This document shows positions 1-7,463 of a stretch of 18,494 nucleotides of DNA, one piece after another; position 1 is the stretch's first letter; each line of letters starts with the position of its first letter. The notes below the pieces were generated by a model, which was given only the letters and a program-made list of their open reading frames with translations, was not told where the DNA came from and did no database searches. This DNA is from Cacconaster sp045114175 (GTDB lineage: Bacteria > Bacteroidota > Bacteroidia > Bacteroidales > UBA932): assembly GCA_045114175.1 (NCBI GenBank), contig JBGUJZ010000040.1:1-18494 (forward strand), written 5' to 3'. The translations under genes were made by a program, and so were the position numbers.

Positions 1-2
1 GC

Positions 3-761
3 CTTCAGGGTGTTTATAGCTACCGGCCGCTGATGAACCTCTACTTCACGCGTGACCAGAGCATCAATACCCCCAAAGGATTGATCATCTGCCAGATGAA
101 TTCAGAGCAGAGAGCCCCTGAAACGGAGATCATTTCGCTGTGCTATGAGCAGCTGCGCATCTTTCCCATTCTCCGCATCACGGGTGAAGGCCGCTTGGAA
201 GGTGGTGACTACTTCCCTGCCGGCAATGTTTCGTTGATCGGCTGCGGCATGCGCACCAACGACGAAGGCATCCGCCAGATTATGGAAGCCGATGCATTCG
301 GTCACGACACCGTGGTTGTGGTACGCGACCACAAGTTCCTGCAGAAGCAGATGCACCTGGATACCTGGTTCAATATCATCGACAAAGACCTTTGCACGAT
401 GCTGGCCAGCCGCCTGAATGCAGCCCCGGGTGCCCCTGAATATGGCACCTGCGATATCTGGCGCCGCGCTTCCGCCGCAGAGCCCTACCAGCTGATAGAG
501 AAAGACAAGCCGTTCGTGGATTATCTGAAAGAGAGCGGCTTCAAGATTATTCCCATCGGTCCGGAAGACGAGGAGCACTATGCCAACAACTTCCTGACCA
601 TCGGTCCCCGCCGCATCATGGCCGTCGCCGGCCAGTCTCGCGCCCTGGAACGCCAGCTCCTTGCAGCCGGCGTCCTGGTCAACTGGATCCCCCTGGAAAA
701 CAGCATCAAAGGCTACGGTGCCGCCCACTGCATGACCCAGGTCCTCCAGCGCCGAGGATAA
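3..761 (+). CDS. Arginine deiminase-like guanidino hydrolase, 5'-truncated by window edge
   Basis: The frame is open to the left edge, so the start lies outside the window; about 252 C-terminal residues are visible. The product belongs to the guanidino-modifying (pentein) superfamily and most likely hydrolyses free arginine to citrulline and ammonia in the cytoplasm. Numbering from the internal Met at base 33, visible signatures are NLYFTRD with the substrate-binding Asp (residue 8), EGGDYF (56-61), GMRTN (72-76), MHLDTWF with catalytic His108 and Asp110, and the C-terminal GYGAAHCMTQ with nucleophile Cys233, ten residues from the end. All the core catalytic residues are therefore present. 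No ornithine carbamoyltransferase, carbamate kinase or arginine/ornithine antiporter gene follows, so a classical arc operon is not seen here. The stop overlaps the next start (TAATG), which suggests translational coupling. A dimethylarginine hydrolase or other pentein specificity cannot be excluded. Confidence 0.8.
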   Translation, partial: LQGVYSYRPLMNLYFTRDQSINTPKGLIICQMNSEQRAPETEIISLCYEQLRIFPILRITGEGRLEGGDYFPAGNVSLIGCGMRTNDEGIRQIMEADAFGHDTVVVVRDHKFLQKQMHLDTWFNIIDKDLCTMLASRLNAAPGAPEYGTCDIWRRASAAEPYQLIEKDKPFVDYLKESGFKIIPIGPEDEEHYANNFLTIGPRRIMAVAGQSRALERQLLAAGVLVNWIPLENSIKGYGAAHCMTQVLQRRG

Positions 762-1255
762 TGACCGATTTTGCAGCCATCGATTTTGAAGCGGCGAATG
801 AGCAGCCGTCCAGCGTGTGCAGCGTTGGTGTTGTCATTGTGCGGGATGGGGTGATTGTGGACTCGTTTTACAGTCTGATTCATCCGGAGCCGGAGTATTA
901 TCAGTGGTTCTGCCAGCGGGTGCATGGCCTTTGTGAAGAAGACACGGAAGATGCGCCCGTTTTCCCTTTCGTTTGGGAGCAGATAGCGCCTAAGATTGAG
1001 GGGCTTCCGCTGGTGGCACACAACGCCCGTTTTGACGAAGGCTGCCTGAAGGCCGTTTTTCGCGTATATCAGATGGATTATCCGGATTATGTCTTTCTGG
1101 ACACGCTGTCTGCTTCGCGCCGGTGTTTCGGCAATAGACTGCCCAATCATCAGCTACAGACCGTTGCAGCGGCCTGCGGATACAATCTAGTCAATCATCA
1201 TCACGCGCTGGCAGATGCGGAAGCCTGCGCGCATATTGCTATGCGAATTCTTTAA
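761..1255 (+). CDS. DnaQ-like DEDDh 3'-5' exonuclease
   Basis: A 164-residue stand-alone exonuclease domain related to the epsilon proofreading subunit of DNA polymerase III. The DEDDh signature is complete: Exo I IDFE (Asp8, Glu10), Exo II HNARFDEG (Asp92), and Exo III HHALADAEA with His147 five residues before Asp152. These residues hold two divalent metals and cleave nucleotides from 3' ends of DNA or RNA. There is no BRCT, helicase or GIY-YIG extension, so it is probably a small repair or processing nuclease rather than the main proofreading subunit. The ATG shares one base with the stop of the arginine deiminase-like gene, so the two are co-translated even though no functional link is obvious. 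The exact substrate cannot be read from sequence. Confidence 0.85.
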   Translation: MTDFAAIDFEAANEQPSSVCSVGVVIVRDGVIVDSFYSLIHPEPEYYQWFCQRVHGLCEEDTEDAPVFPFVWEQIAPKIEGLPLVAHNARFDEGCLKAVFRVYQMDYPDYVFLDTLSASRRCFGNRLPNHQLQTVAAACGYNLVNHHHALADAEACAHIAMRIL

Positions 1256-1264
1256 GGAAAGTCT

Positions 1265-1290
1265 CTGGGAGACAGATTTATTTCTCCCAG
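1265..1290. repeat. Inverted repeat between convergent genes (weak terminator candidate)
   Basis: CTGGGAG (1265-1271) and CTCCCAG (1284-1290) form a perfect 7-bp stem with a 12-base A/T-rich loop. It lies between the exonuclease stop (1255) and the receptor, and covers the last codons of the receptor. There is no T-run on either side, so it is not a canonical intrinsic terminator; it might still stabilise the 3' ends of both transcripts. Confidence 0.3.
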
Positions 1291-3251
1291 CGGTAGCTGA
1301 TGCCTAGTTTGAGCCAGAGGCCGGGCTGGGGAACGTTGCCGTGGTCAATGTAGGTTGTGTTCAGAAGGTTTTCGGCAGAGAGCCAGACGCGATATTGCGG
1401 GGCATCCCAGGAGAGTTTAGCATCTACCAGCGAGTAAGGCTGGTAGTCCACACTCGTGCCGGTATCTACGCCATCTTCATAGAGGCGGTAGGAACCCACA
1501 CGATCGTGCAATCTATATGAAATATTGATATTCAGATACTTCCATATAGCCATATTGGCTTGTGCAACAAATTTGTTACGTAAATATTCCAGCGTGTAAT
1601 ACGATTCGTGGCCGGGAATCTGCTCTTTATCCTGGCTGATATGCGCGTAACAAAGGTTTAATTCGCGCAGGAAAAACGCCTCTTCACCGAGTAATAGCGG
1701 GAACTCCAAGCGGAGGGTCAGCTCTTGCCCAAGCGCATTCACTTCGGCATGGTTAACCGAGGTCCACGGGGCATCGGTTACCGACAAATCTTTGATCCAA
1801 TCTATCAGATCCGTTCCATGGTGATAGTATATCGTGGCAATGGCACGGATACCGGGCCGGAGATACTTGACACCACCCTCCACTGCCTGCATCTTTTCTG
1901 CCCGGAGGTTCTTGTCGGCCTGATGGCCACCCACGGAATAGTATAGATCTGTAAAGGTGGGCATGCGGAGTGAACTGTTGTACGAGGCATATAGCTTCCA
2001 AGAATCTGAGATCCTGAAACTTGCATCAGCGCCAGGATAGAGCTTGAACCCTTCGTCATTGCCCGTATTGCGGGCAGCTGTCACGCCTGCGGAGAAGGTA
2101 AATCGCGGCAGGATCACGTTGTGTTCCAGATAGAAACTGATATCGGTGCGATTCAACCCCACAGTATAGTTTACTTCGGTTCCCTTCACCGGAACGGGCT
2201 GGGACAGCGGTTCCCCGAGGTTGGTACTGATGATATCTTCGTTGCGTACCTCCGCCCCAAAGGCCGTCTTTCCCCACGAGCTCTCGAACCAGCCGCCGAG
2301 ATTTACACCCAATACATTGGTTCTATGATAATTGTAGGGATAACTCTCCGGTTTGCCGCGGAAGAGCTCAAAGCGGTCGTTACCATGGTTCCAGTAGAGG
2401 GACGGTTTCAGGTGAACGCGGCCATAGGTCTCTGCCTGGATGGCTGTATAGCTCTTGAGCGTATGTTCGAACTGGTCGTCGAAACGCGCGCTATAGAAGG
2501 TATTGGAGCCGAAATCCTTGACCGTGAGGCCGCTGTGCCAGCGGAGCGCATAGTCTTGGCGCTCGAGAGAACCCTGATAGAAGAGCTTGGTACCGGCAAA
2601 ATCGGTATTGGGCGTTCCTGCCTGGCTCAGAGTATAGCCATCACTCCGAATATAACTGGCAGAGAGCTGATTGCGCAGAGCACCCTGCGAGAGATTGCCC
2701 GTGGCGCCCACACTGAATAGCCCGTGCGAACCAGCCTCCAGGCGGGCCGAAGCACCGCTGGTGGCATATTTCCGCGTCACGATGTTGATGGCCCCCAGCA
2801 GCGAAGTGGTGCCATAGGTACGTGCCGCCGGCCCTTCCAATATCTCAATCCGCTCGATTTCACTGAGTTCCACCGGAAAATCGGCCGCATTGTGCCCTGT
2901 CTGCGGATCGCTGATGCTCACCCCGTTCAGCAAGACGGCAATCTGGTCGCAAGTACCGCCGCGCATGCTGATATCGGTCTGCATCCCCTCCACGCCCCGC
3001 TGGCGCACATCCACACCTACCGCATATTTAAGCAGGTCATTCACCGTAGCTGCTGGAATAGAGGCAATTGCCACACTGTCCAGCACTGTAACCATGCGCG
3101 CGCTCTGCCTGAGCGCTACCGGAATACGACTCCCCGTCACCGAGACACTTTCCAGTGTATCCGCTGCAGGGACTAGGCCCTGAGCCACAGCGGGCTGAAG
3201 GAAACCCGTTAGCAGCAGCATAAAAAGCAAGAATCGGCCGTAGAGACGCAT
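1278..3251 (-). CDS. TonB-dependent outer-membrane receptor (BtuB/FepA-like)
   Basis: A 657-residue outer-membrane active transporter. I place the start at the ATG at 3251 because it is followed at once by a clean signal peptide (basic MRLYGRF, hydrophobic core, cleavage near AVAQ, residue 24); an in-frame ATG at 3299 would put 16 non-signal residues in front and overlap the promoter. After cleavage comes DTLESVSVTG (31-40), a TonB-box-like segment, then the plug domain (about 45-170) with LLKYAVGVDVRQRG, the ISMRGG motif, LLNGVSISDPQTGHN and the EILEGPAARTYG motif, then a barrel ending in WLKLGISYRWEK. There is no CarboxypepD-like N-terminal repeat and no SusD partner, so glycan uptake is unlikely; a cobalamin, iron-chelate or similar metal-complex ligand is more plausible. 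No cobalamin riboswitch fits in the short upstream gap. It is divergent from mutY. Confidence 0.88.
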   Translation of the reverse strand: MRLYGRFLLFMLLLTGFLQPAVAQGLVPAADTLESVSVTGSRIPVALRQSARMVTVLDSVAIASIPAATVNDLLKYAVGVDVRQRGVEGMQTDISMRGGTCDQIAVLLNGVSISDPQTGHNAADFPVELSEIERIEILEGPAARTYGTTSLLGAINIVTRKYATSGASARLEAGSHGLFSVGATGNLSQGALRNQLSASYIRSDGYTLSQAGTPNTDFAGTKLFYQGSLERQDYALRWHSGLTVKDFGSNTFYSARFDDQFEHTLKSYTAIQAETYGRVHLKPSLYWNHGNDRFELFRGKPESYPYNYHRTNVLGVNLGGWFESSWGKTAFGAEVRNEDIISTNLGEPLSQPVPVKGTEVNYTVGLNRTDISFYLEHNVILPRFTFSAGVTAARNTGNDEGFKLYPGADASFRISDSWKLYASYNSSLRMPTFTDLYYSVGGHQADKNLRAEKMQAVEGGVKYLRPGIRAIATIYYHHGTDLIDWIKDLSVTDAPWTSVNHAEVNALGQELTLRLEFPLLLGEEAFFLRELNLCYAHISQDKEQIPGHESYYTLEYLRNKFVAQANMAIWKYLNINISYRLHDRVGSYRLYEDGVDTGTSVDYQPYSLVDAKLSWDAPQYRVWLSAENLLNTTYIDHGNVPQPGLWLKLGISYRWEK

Positions 3252-3272
3252 GATGCAGTGATTTTGGGATTG

Positions 3273-3280
3273 CGAAGATA
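3273..3280 (-). promoter_or_regulatory. Near-consensus -7 element of the TonB receptor gene
   Basis: On the minus strand the bases read TATCTTCG, one mismatch from the Bacteroidetes -7 consensus TAnnTTTG. It lies 21 bases upstream of the chosen ATG. I see no TTTG at the usual -33 distance. Confidence 0.4.
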
Positions 3281-3299
3281 GCATTTTTTGCCAAATCAT

Positions 3300-3307
3300 T
3301 ATCTTTG
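3300..3307 (+). promoter_or_regulatory. -7 promoter element of mutY (TATCTTTG)
   Basis: An exact match to TAnnTTTG, followed by CA as is common in Bacteroidales promoters. The predicted transcript would start near 3311-3314, giving a leader of only about ten bases before the mutY ATG at 3323. No -33 TTTG lies at 17-23 bases upstream. Confidence 0.55.
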
Positions 3308-3322
3308 CAGTGCAACCGGCGT

Positions 3323-4348
3323 ATGAAAGATCCCCGCTTCACTGAAACTCTCCTTGCATGGTATGCCCAGCATGGTCGCGACCTGCCCTGGCGTCACGGC
3401 CACGATCCGTATGCCATCTGGCTGAGCGAGATTATCCTTCAGCAGACCCGGATAGCCCAGGGAACTGCCTATTGGGAGCGCTTTATGGCGACGTTTACAG
3501 ATGTAAAATCGCTTGCAGAGGCATCTGAAGATGATGTTTTACGACTCTGGGAAGGGTTGGGCTATTACAGCCGTGCCCGCAATCTTCACGCCGCTGCGCA
3601 GCAAATTGTGGCCGCTGGAGGCTTCCCGAAAACGCTGGAAGAGATCCGCAAACTCAAGGGAGTGGGCGACTATACGGCCGCTGCCATTGCTTCCATTGCT
3701 TTTGATATTCCTGCAGCAGTCGTTGACGGTAACGTCTATCGCGTGCTGGCGCGCTATTATGGCATTGAAACGCCCATAGGAACCACTGCAGCCAAGAAAG
3801 CATTCACTGAGTTGGCCCAATCTCTGCTGCCGGAGCAGGCTCCGGGCGATTTTAACCAGGCTATGATGGACTTCGGCGCGTTGCAATGCACACCCGTCAA
3901 CCCGAATTGCCTCACCTGTCCCCTTTCCTCCACCTGCAAGGCACTCTCATCCGGCCGCGTGGCACAACTGCCCGTAAAACGCGCTAAAACAGCTGTTAAA
4001 GAGCGATACCTGAGCTATATCTACCTCCGCTGCGGCGGTATGACGGCCATCCGCCAACGTGGCGCGGGCGATATCTGGCAGGGCCTCTGGGAGCCTCTCG
4101 TCCTTGAGCACCAGTCTCCAGCGCGCAACGACGGCTGGCCCGAATGGATGGATAAAAACCATTTACAGCCGCTCAAGCAGGGTTTTCGCCACCAGCTCAC
4201 CCACCGCACGCTCCTTACGGATTTCTATCTGTATGAGGCCCCGCAGCGTCCTTCCCTGCCTGAAGGATACCGCTGGATAAAGGAACGCGACCTGGCGAAG
4301 GTCGCCAAGCCGCGTCTCTTTGAGCTCCTGTTGGAGCAACTCGCGTAA
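3323..4348 (+). CDS. mutY: A/G-specific adenine DNA glycosylase MutY
   Basis: A 341-residue base-excision repair enzyme that removes adenine mispaired with 8-oxoguanine. The start at 3323 (MKDPRFTETLL) is preferred over an in-frame TTG at 3305, which overlaps the promoter. Visible features: LSEIILQQTR with catalytic Glu36; the helix-hairpin-helix LKGVGDYTAAAIAS (111-124); VVDGNVYRVLAR with catalytic Asp135; the 4Fe-4S ligands Cys189, Cys196, Cys199 and Cys205 in the exact family spacing C-x6-C-x2-C-x5-C; and a C-terminal NUDIX-like 8-oxoG recognition domain (about 230-341). All key residues are intact and length is normal for the family. It is divergent from the TonB receptor and its stop abuts the stop of the convergent MscS gene with no spacer. 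Confidence 0.96.
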   Translation: MKDPRFTETLLAWYAQHGRDLPWRHGHDPYAIWLSEIILQQTRIAQGTAYWERFMATFTDVKSLAEASEDDVLRLWEGLGYYSRARNLHAAAQQIVAAGGFPKTLEEIRKLKGVGDYTAAAIASIAFDIPAAVVDGNVYRVLARYYGIETPIGTTAAKKAFTELAQSLLPEQAPGDFNQAMMDFGALQCTPVNPNCLTCPLSSTCKALSSGRVAQLPVKRAKTAVKERYLSYIYLRCGGMTAIRQRGAGDIWQGLWEPLVLEHQSPARNDGWPEWMDKNHLQPLKQGFRHQLTHRTLLTDFYLYEAPQRPSLPEGYRWIKERDLAKVAKPRLFELLLEQLA

Positions 4349-5272
4349 TTACTGACGGATACGAACGTCCATCTGCGGGAAGGCAAAGCCAAAGCCAGCC
4401 TTGGGCAGTTCTGCGTAGAAGCGGTCGTTCATATCGAAGAAAGCTCCCCAATAGTCAGCGGCATTCACCCAGCCACGGACCGTCAGCACCACTTTGCTCT
4501 CGGAGAATTCCAGGACTGCTGCGAACGGATCGCCAGCGCCTTCCGTCTTGGAATTCAGGATACGAGCGTCTGAACTGAGGATTTCCACCAACTTAGCACG
4601 GCAAGCATCCAGATCGGTGCCCGGCGCGATTGCTACGGTCCAGTCCACACGGCGGATGGGGTGCTTGGAGAAGTTGTTGATATTGCCGCTGGAGAGCGGG
4701 CCGTTCGGGATAATCACGGCACGGTTGTCCGGCGTGGTGATGTGCGTGCTGACGATGGTCAGATCCGTTACAGTACCCATATAGCCCTGTGCTTCAATGA
4801 AATCACCAACTTTGAAAGGCTTGAATGCCAGCAGCATGATACCACCTGCAAAGTTCTGCAGTGCACCGCTGAGGGCCATACCGATAGCCACACCACCGGC
4901 AGCCAGTACTGCTGCCAGCGAGCTGGTGTTCACGCCGAGCGTACCCACCGTGATGACAATCAACAGGATGGTGAGAACCACCGTGGTCAGGCTCATAACG
5001 AAGCCGGCCAGAGCCTTCTCCGTCTTCTTCTTTTCAAAAACTTTCTTGAGCAGTTTCTTGACGCGACGGATCAGCCACGAACCAATGAGATAGATGGCAA
5101 GTGCAGCCAACACCTTGAGGCCAAATTGAATAGCGCTCTGTCCGAGCTGATGCAACGTGCCGCTGGGATCTTTGACTGCCTCCTGGGCAAATCCTACGAC
5201 TGCGGTCTTGAGGGAATCCGGATTTACCACTGCTTCAGTAGCTTCCGGAAGTGCTTGTAGAAATGAGAACAT
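4349..5272 (-). CDS. Small-conductance mechanosensitive channel (MscS family)
   Basis: A 307-residue inner-membrane channel that opens under membrane tension to release solutes during hypo-osmotic shock. I take the ATG at 5272 (MFSFLQALPE) rather than the one at 5308, which lies inside the promoter. Predicted helices are TM1 (about 48-68), TM2 (88-110) and the pore-lining TM3 (118-147), the last with the Gly/Ala-rich packing pattern SSLAAVLAAGGVAIGMALSG and the LQNFAGG kink. The beta domain begins at KPFKVGDFIEAQG (151-163), and the C-terminal alpha/beta cage domain ends in FPQMDVRIRQ. Length and architecture match the compact E. coli MscS type. It is divergent from the peptidase gene and is one of two MscS-family genes in the window. 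Confidence 0.93.
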   Translation of the reverse strand: MFSFLQALPEATEAVVNPDSLKTAVVGFAQEAVKDPSGTLHQLGQSAIQFGLKVLAALAIYLIGSWLIRRVKKLLKKVFEKKKTEKALAGFVMSLTTVVLTILLIVITVGTLGVNTSSLAAVLAAGGVAIGMALSGALQNFAGGIMLLAFKPFKVGDFIEAQGYMGTVTDLTIVSTHITTPDNRAVIIPNGPLSSGNINNFSKHPIRRVDWTVAIAPGTDLDACRAKLVEILSSDARILNSKTEGAGDPFAAVLEFSESKVVLTVRGWVNAADYWGAFFDMNDRFYAELPKAGFGFAFPQMDVRIRQ

Positions 5273-5305
5273 AGTTATAATGATGAGATTTGGATCGGTT
5301 TCCTG

Positions 5306-5313
5306 CAAAGTTA
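5306..5313 (-). promoter_or_regulatory. -7 promoter element of the small mscS gene (TAACTTTG)
   Basis: The minus strand reads TAACTTTG followed by CAGG, an exact TAnnTTTG match. The transcript would start near 5300, about 28 bases before the ATG at 5272. No good -33 element is visible. Confidence 0.55.
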
Positions 5314-5325
5314 AAAGAAAAATGC

Positions 5326-5333
5326 GATATTTG
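5326..5333 (+). promoter_or_regulatory. Weak -7 candidate for the M3 peptidase gene (GATATTTG)
   Basis: One mismatch from TAnnTTTG. It is the best candidate in the 97-base divergent gap and would give a leader of about 30 bases before the ATG at 5370. No TTTG is found at the -33 spacing. Confidence 0.25.
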
Positions 5334-5369
5334 TCATGGTAATAGAAATCATCAACTATCCTTATTCAT

Positions 5370-7463
5370 ATGATTAAACGCACTTTTATGGCTGCCCTGC
5401 TGGCATTTGCCTGCTTCGCAGCCCTCGCACAGAATCCGTTGCTCCAGAAGCGCTACGGAACCCCGTATGAGATCCCGCCGTTCGAGCGCATCTCCATTGA
5501 CGACTATCGTGAAGCGATGCTCAAAGGTATGGAGCTCGAGAATCAGGAGATCCAGGCCATTGTTGATTGCAAGGATGAGCCTACTTTTGAAAATGTGATC
5601 GTTGCCTACAACAACACCGGCAAACAGCTCTCAAAAGCAGGTATATGGGGCACGCTTCGCAGCTCCAACGCAACGCCGGAACTGCAGGCACTTGCCCGCG
5701 AGATGTCCCCTATCTCCTCCAAGCACGGCAATGCCATCCGCATGAACAAGGCGCTTTTTGCCAAGATCAAAGCCGTCTATGACAAGCGTGAAACCCTCTC
5801 GCTCAACCGCGAGCAGGCCCGCCTGTTGGAAAAGGTTTACCGCGGCTTCGTGAACGGTGGCGCCCTGCTGGACGAGGCAACCCAGAAGCAGCTGGCTGCC
5901 ATCAGCCTGGAGCTTTCCGACCTTCAGCTGCGTTTCAGCCAGAACCTGCAGCACGACACCAACAACACCTATGTAACGGTGAGCGATGTCAAAGAGCTGG
6001 CAGGCCTTTCCGAGGCTGATATTCAGCGTGCTACCGCACTGGCAGAGCGTATCGGCGAAAAGGGCAAATACAGCTTCAACATGCAGCGTCCGAGCTGCAA
6101 CCCGGTGCTCCAGTACTGCAGCAACCGCAAGCTCCGCCAGAAGGTCTATGAAATGTACAACAACCGTTGCAACCACAACGACCAGTATGACAACAAGGCA
6201 ATTGCCGCTCGCATCATCGAGCTCCGCCTCGAGCGCGCCAAACTGATGGGTTACACCGACTTTGCAGCAATGCAGCTGCAGGATCGCATGGCCGGCAATT
6301 CTAAGAATGTCTATGATCTGCTGGACCAGATCTGGACCCCGGCTGTAGCCAAGGCCAACGAAGAACTCGTTGACATCAAGGCCATGATGAAGGCCGACAA
6401 GGTGAAGGGCCAGCCCCAGCCTTGGGACTATCGTTACTACCTGGACAAGGCCAAAAAGGCGAAGTTTGACATCGATGAAGAGCTTGTCTCCGAGTACTTT
6501 GAGATGAACAATGTCCAGCAGGGTGTCTTCTACGTGGCTAAAAAGCTCTACGGCCTCACCTTCCTGGAGCGCACCGACGAATATCCCGTTTATGAGAAGA
6601 CCGCACGCGCATGGGATGTGGTGGACCGCGATGGTAACGTAATTGCCGTGTTCTACAGCGACTATTATGCACGTGACGGCAAGAATGCAGGCGCATGGTG
6701 CACCTCGTTCCGTGGCCAGAGCTACGACAGCACGCGCCGTGTACAGCCGATCGTTGTGAACTGCTGCAACTTCCCGATGCCGACCGGCGACAAGCCCGCA
6801 CTGCTGAACATCGACAACGTGACCACCATGTTCCACGAGTTCGGCCACGCCCTCCACTCCTTCTTCCGCAATGTCCACTACAGTGGCGTCAGCGGCACGG
6901 AGCGTGACTTTGTGGAGCTTCCTTCCCAGGTCAACGAGCACTGGGCATTTGAACCGGAAGTGCTGAAGATCTATGCTAAGCACTACAAGACCGGTGAACT
7001 GATGCCGCAGGAACTGATTGACAAGATCGTGGCCAGCGGCCAGTACGGTCAGGGTTTTGCAACCGTAGAATACCTGGCCGCATCCTATGTGGATATGGAC
7101 CTGCACGTCCTCACCGCTATTCCGGAGAAGTTCGACGTGATGAAGTTCCAGGAGGCTCAGCTCAAGGGGCGCGGCATTCCCAAGCAGATTCTGCCGCGCT
7201 ACAGCGTGACCAACTTCAGCCACTCCCTCGGTGGCGGTTACAGCGCTGGCTACTACAGCTACATCTGGGCTGAAGTGCTGGACTGCGACGCTTTCCAAGC
7301 TTACAAAGAGACCGGCGACATCTTCAACCCGACGGTGGCTGCCCGTTTCAAGAAGTTCATCCTTTCACCTGGCGGAATCGACAAGGGTTCGGTGATGTAC
7401 CAAAACTTCCGTGGCCGTCAGCCCAAGGTAGACGGTCTGCTTGAAAATCGCGGATTGAATTAA
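5370..7463 (+). CDS. dcp: Exported M3-family peptidyl-dipeptidase (Dcp type)
   Basis: A 697-residue zinc metallopeptidase of the thimet oligopeptidase/Dcp family that removes C-terminal dipeptides from oligopeptides. Residues 1-20 (MIKRTFMAALLAFACFAALA) look like a signal peptide, so it should act in the periplasm, unlike cytosolic oligopeptidase A. The zinc site is complete: FHEFGHALH gives His489, Glu490 (catalytic base) and His493, and FVELPSQ gives the third ligand Glu516. The C-terminal substrate-binding region contains the Gly/Tyr-rich LGGGYSAGYYSYIWAEVLD, typical of the family. Length is normal. The gene has a strong preference for C- and G-ending codons, consistent with good expression. 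It stands alone on its strand and its stop abuts that of the convergent S-adenosylhomocysteine hydrolase homologue. Role: peptide catabolism, fitting a protein-fermenting gut Bacteroidales. Confidence 0.93.
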   Translation: MIKRTFMAALLAFACFAALAQNPLLQKRYGTPYEIPPFERISIDDYREAMLKGMELENQEIQAIVDCKDEPTFENVIVAYNNTGKQLSKAGIWGTLRSSNATPELQALAREMSPISSKHGNAIRMNKALFAKIKAVYDKRETLSLNREQARLLEKVYRGFVNGGALLDEATQKQLAAISLELSDLQLRFSQNLQHDTNNTYVTVSDVKELAGLSEADIQRATALAERIGEKGKYSFNMQRPSCNPVLQYCSNRKLRQKVYEMYNNRCNHNDQYDNKAIAARIIELRLERAKLMGYTDFAAMQLQDRMAGNSKNVYDLLDQIWTPAVAKANEELVDIKAMMKADKVKGQPQPWDYRYYLDKAKKAKFDIDEELVSEYFEMNNVQQGVFYVAKKLYGLTFLERTDEYPVYEKTARAWDVVDRDGNVIAVFYSDYYARDGKNAGAWCTSFRGQSYDSTRRVQPIVVNCCNFPMPTGDKPALLNIDNVTTMFHEFGHALHSFFRNVHYSGVSGTERDFVELPSQVNEHWAFEPEVLKIYAKHYKTGELMPQELIDKIVASGQYGQGFATVEYLAASYVDMDLHVLTAIPEKFDVMKFQEAQLKGRGIPKQILPRYSVTNFSHSLGGGYSAGYYSYIWAEVLDCDAFQAYKETGDIFNPTVAARFKKFILSPGGIDKGSVMYQNFRGRQPKVDGLLENRGLN

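Noticed and set aside
3252..3322. A cobalamin riboswitch upstream of the TonB receptor
   Set aside because: The gap of about 70 bases is shared with the mutY promoter and is too short; no conserved B12-box sequence is visible.
5631..7298. A 555-codon antisense open frame inside the M3 peptidase gene
   Set aside because: Long antisense frames are expected in a gene with such strong C/G third-position bias. The Val/Leu/His-rich product has no motif and no promoter.
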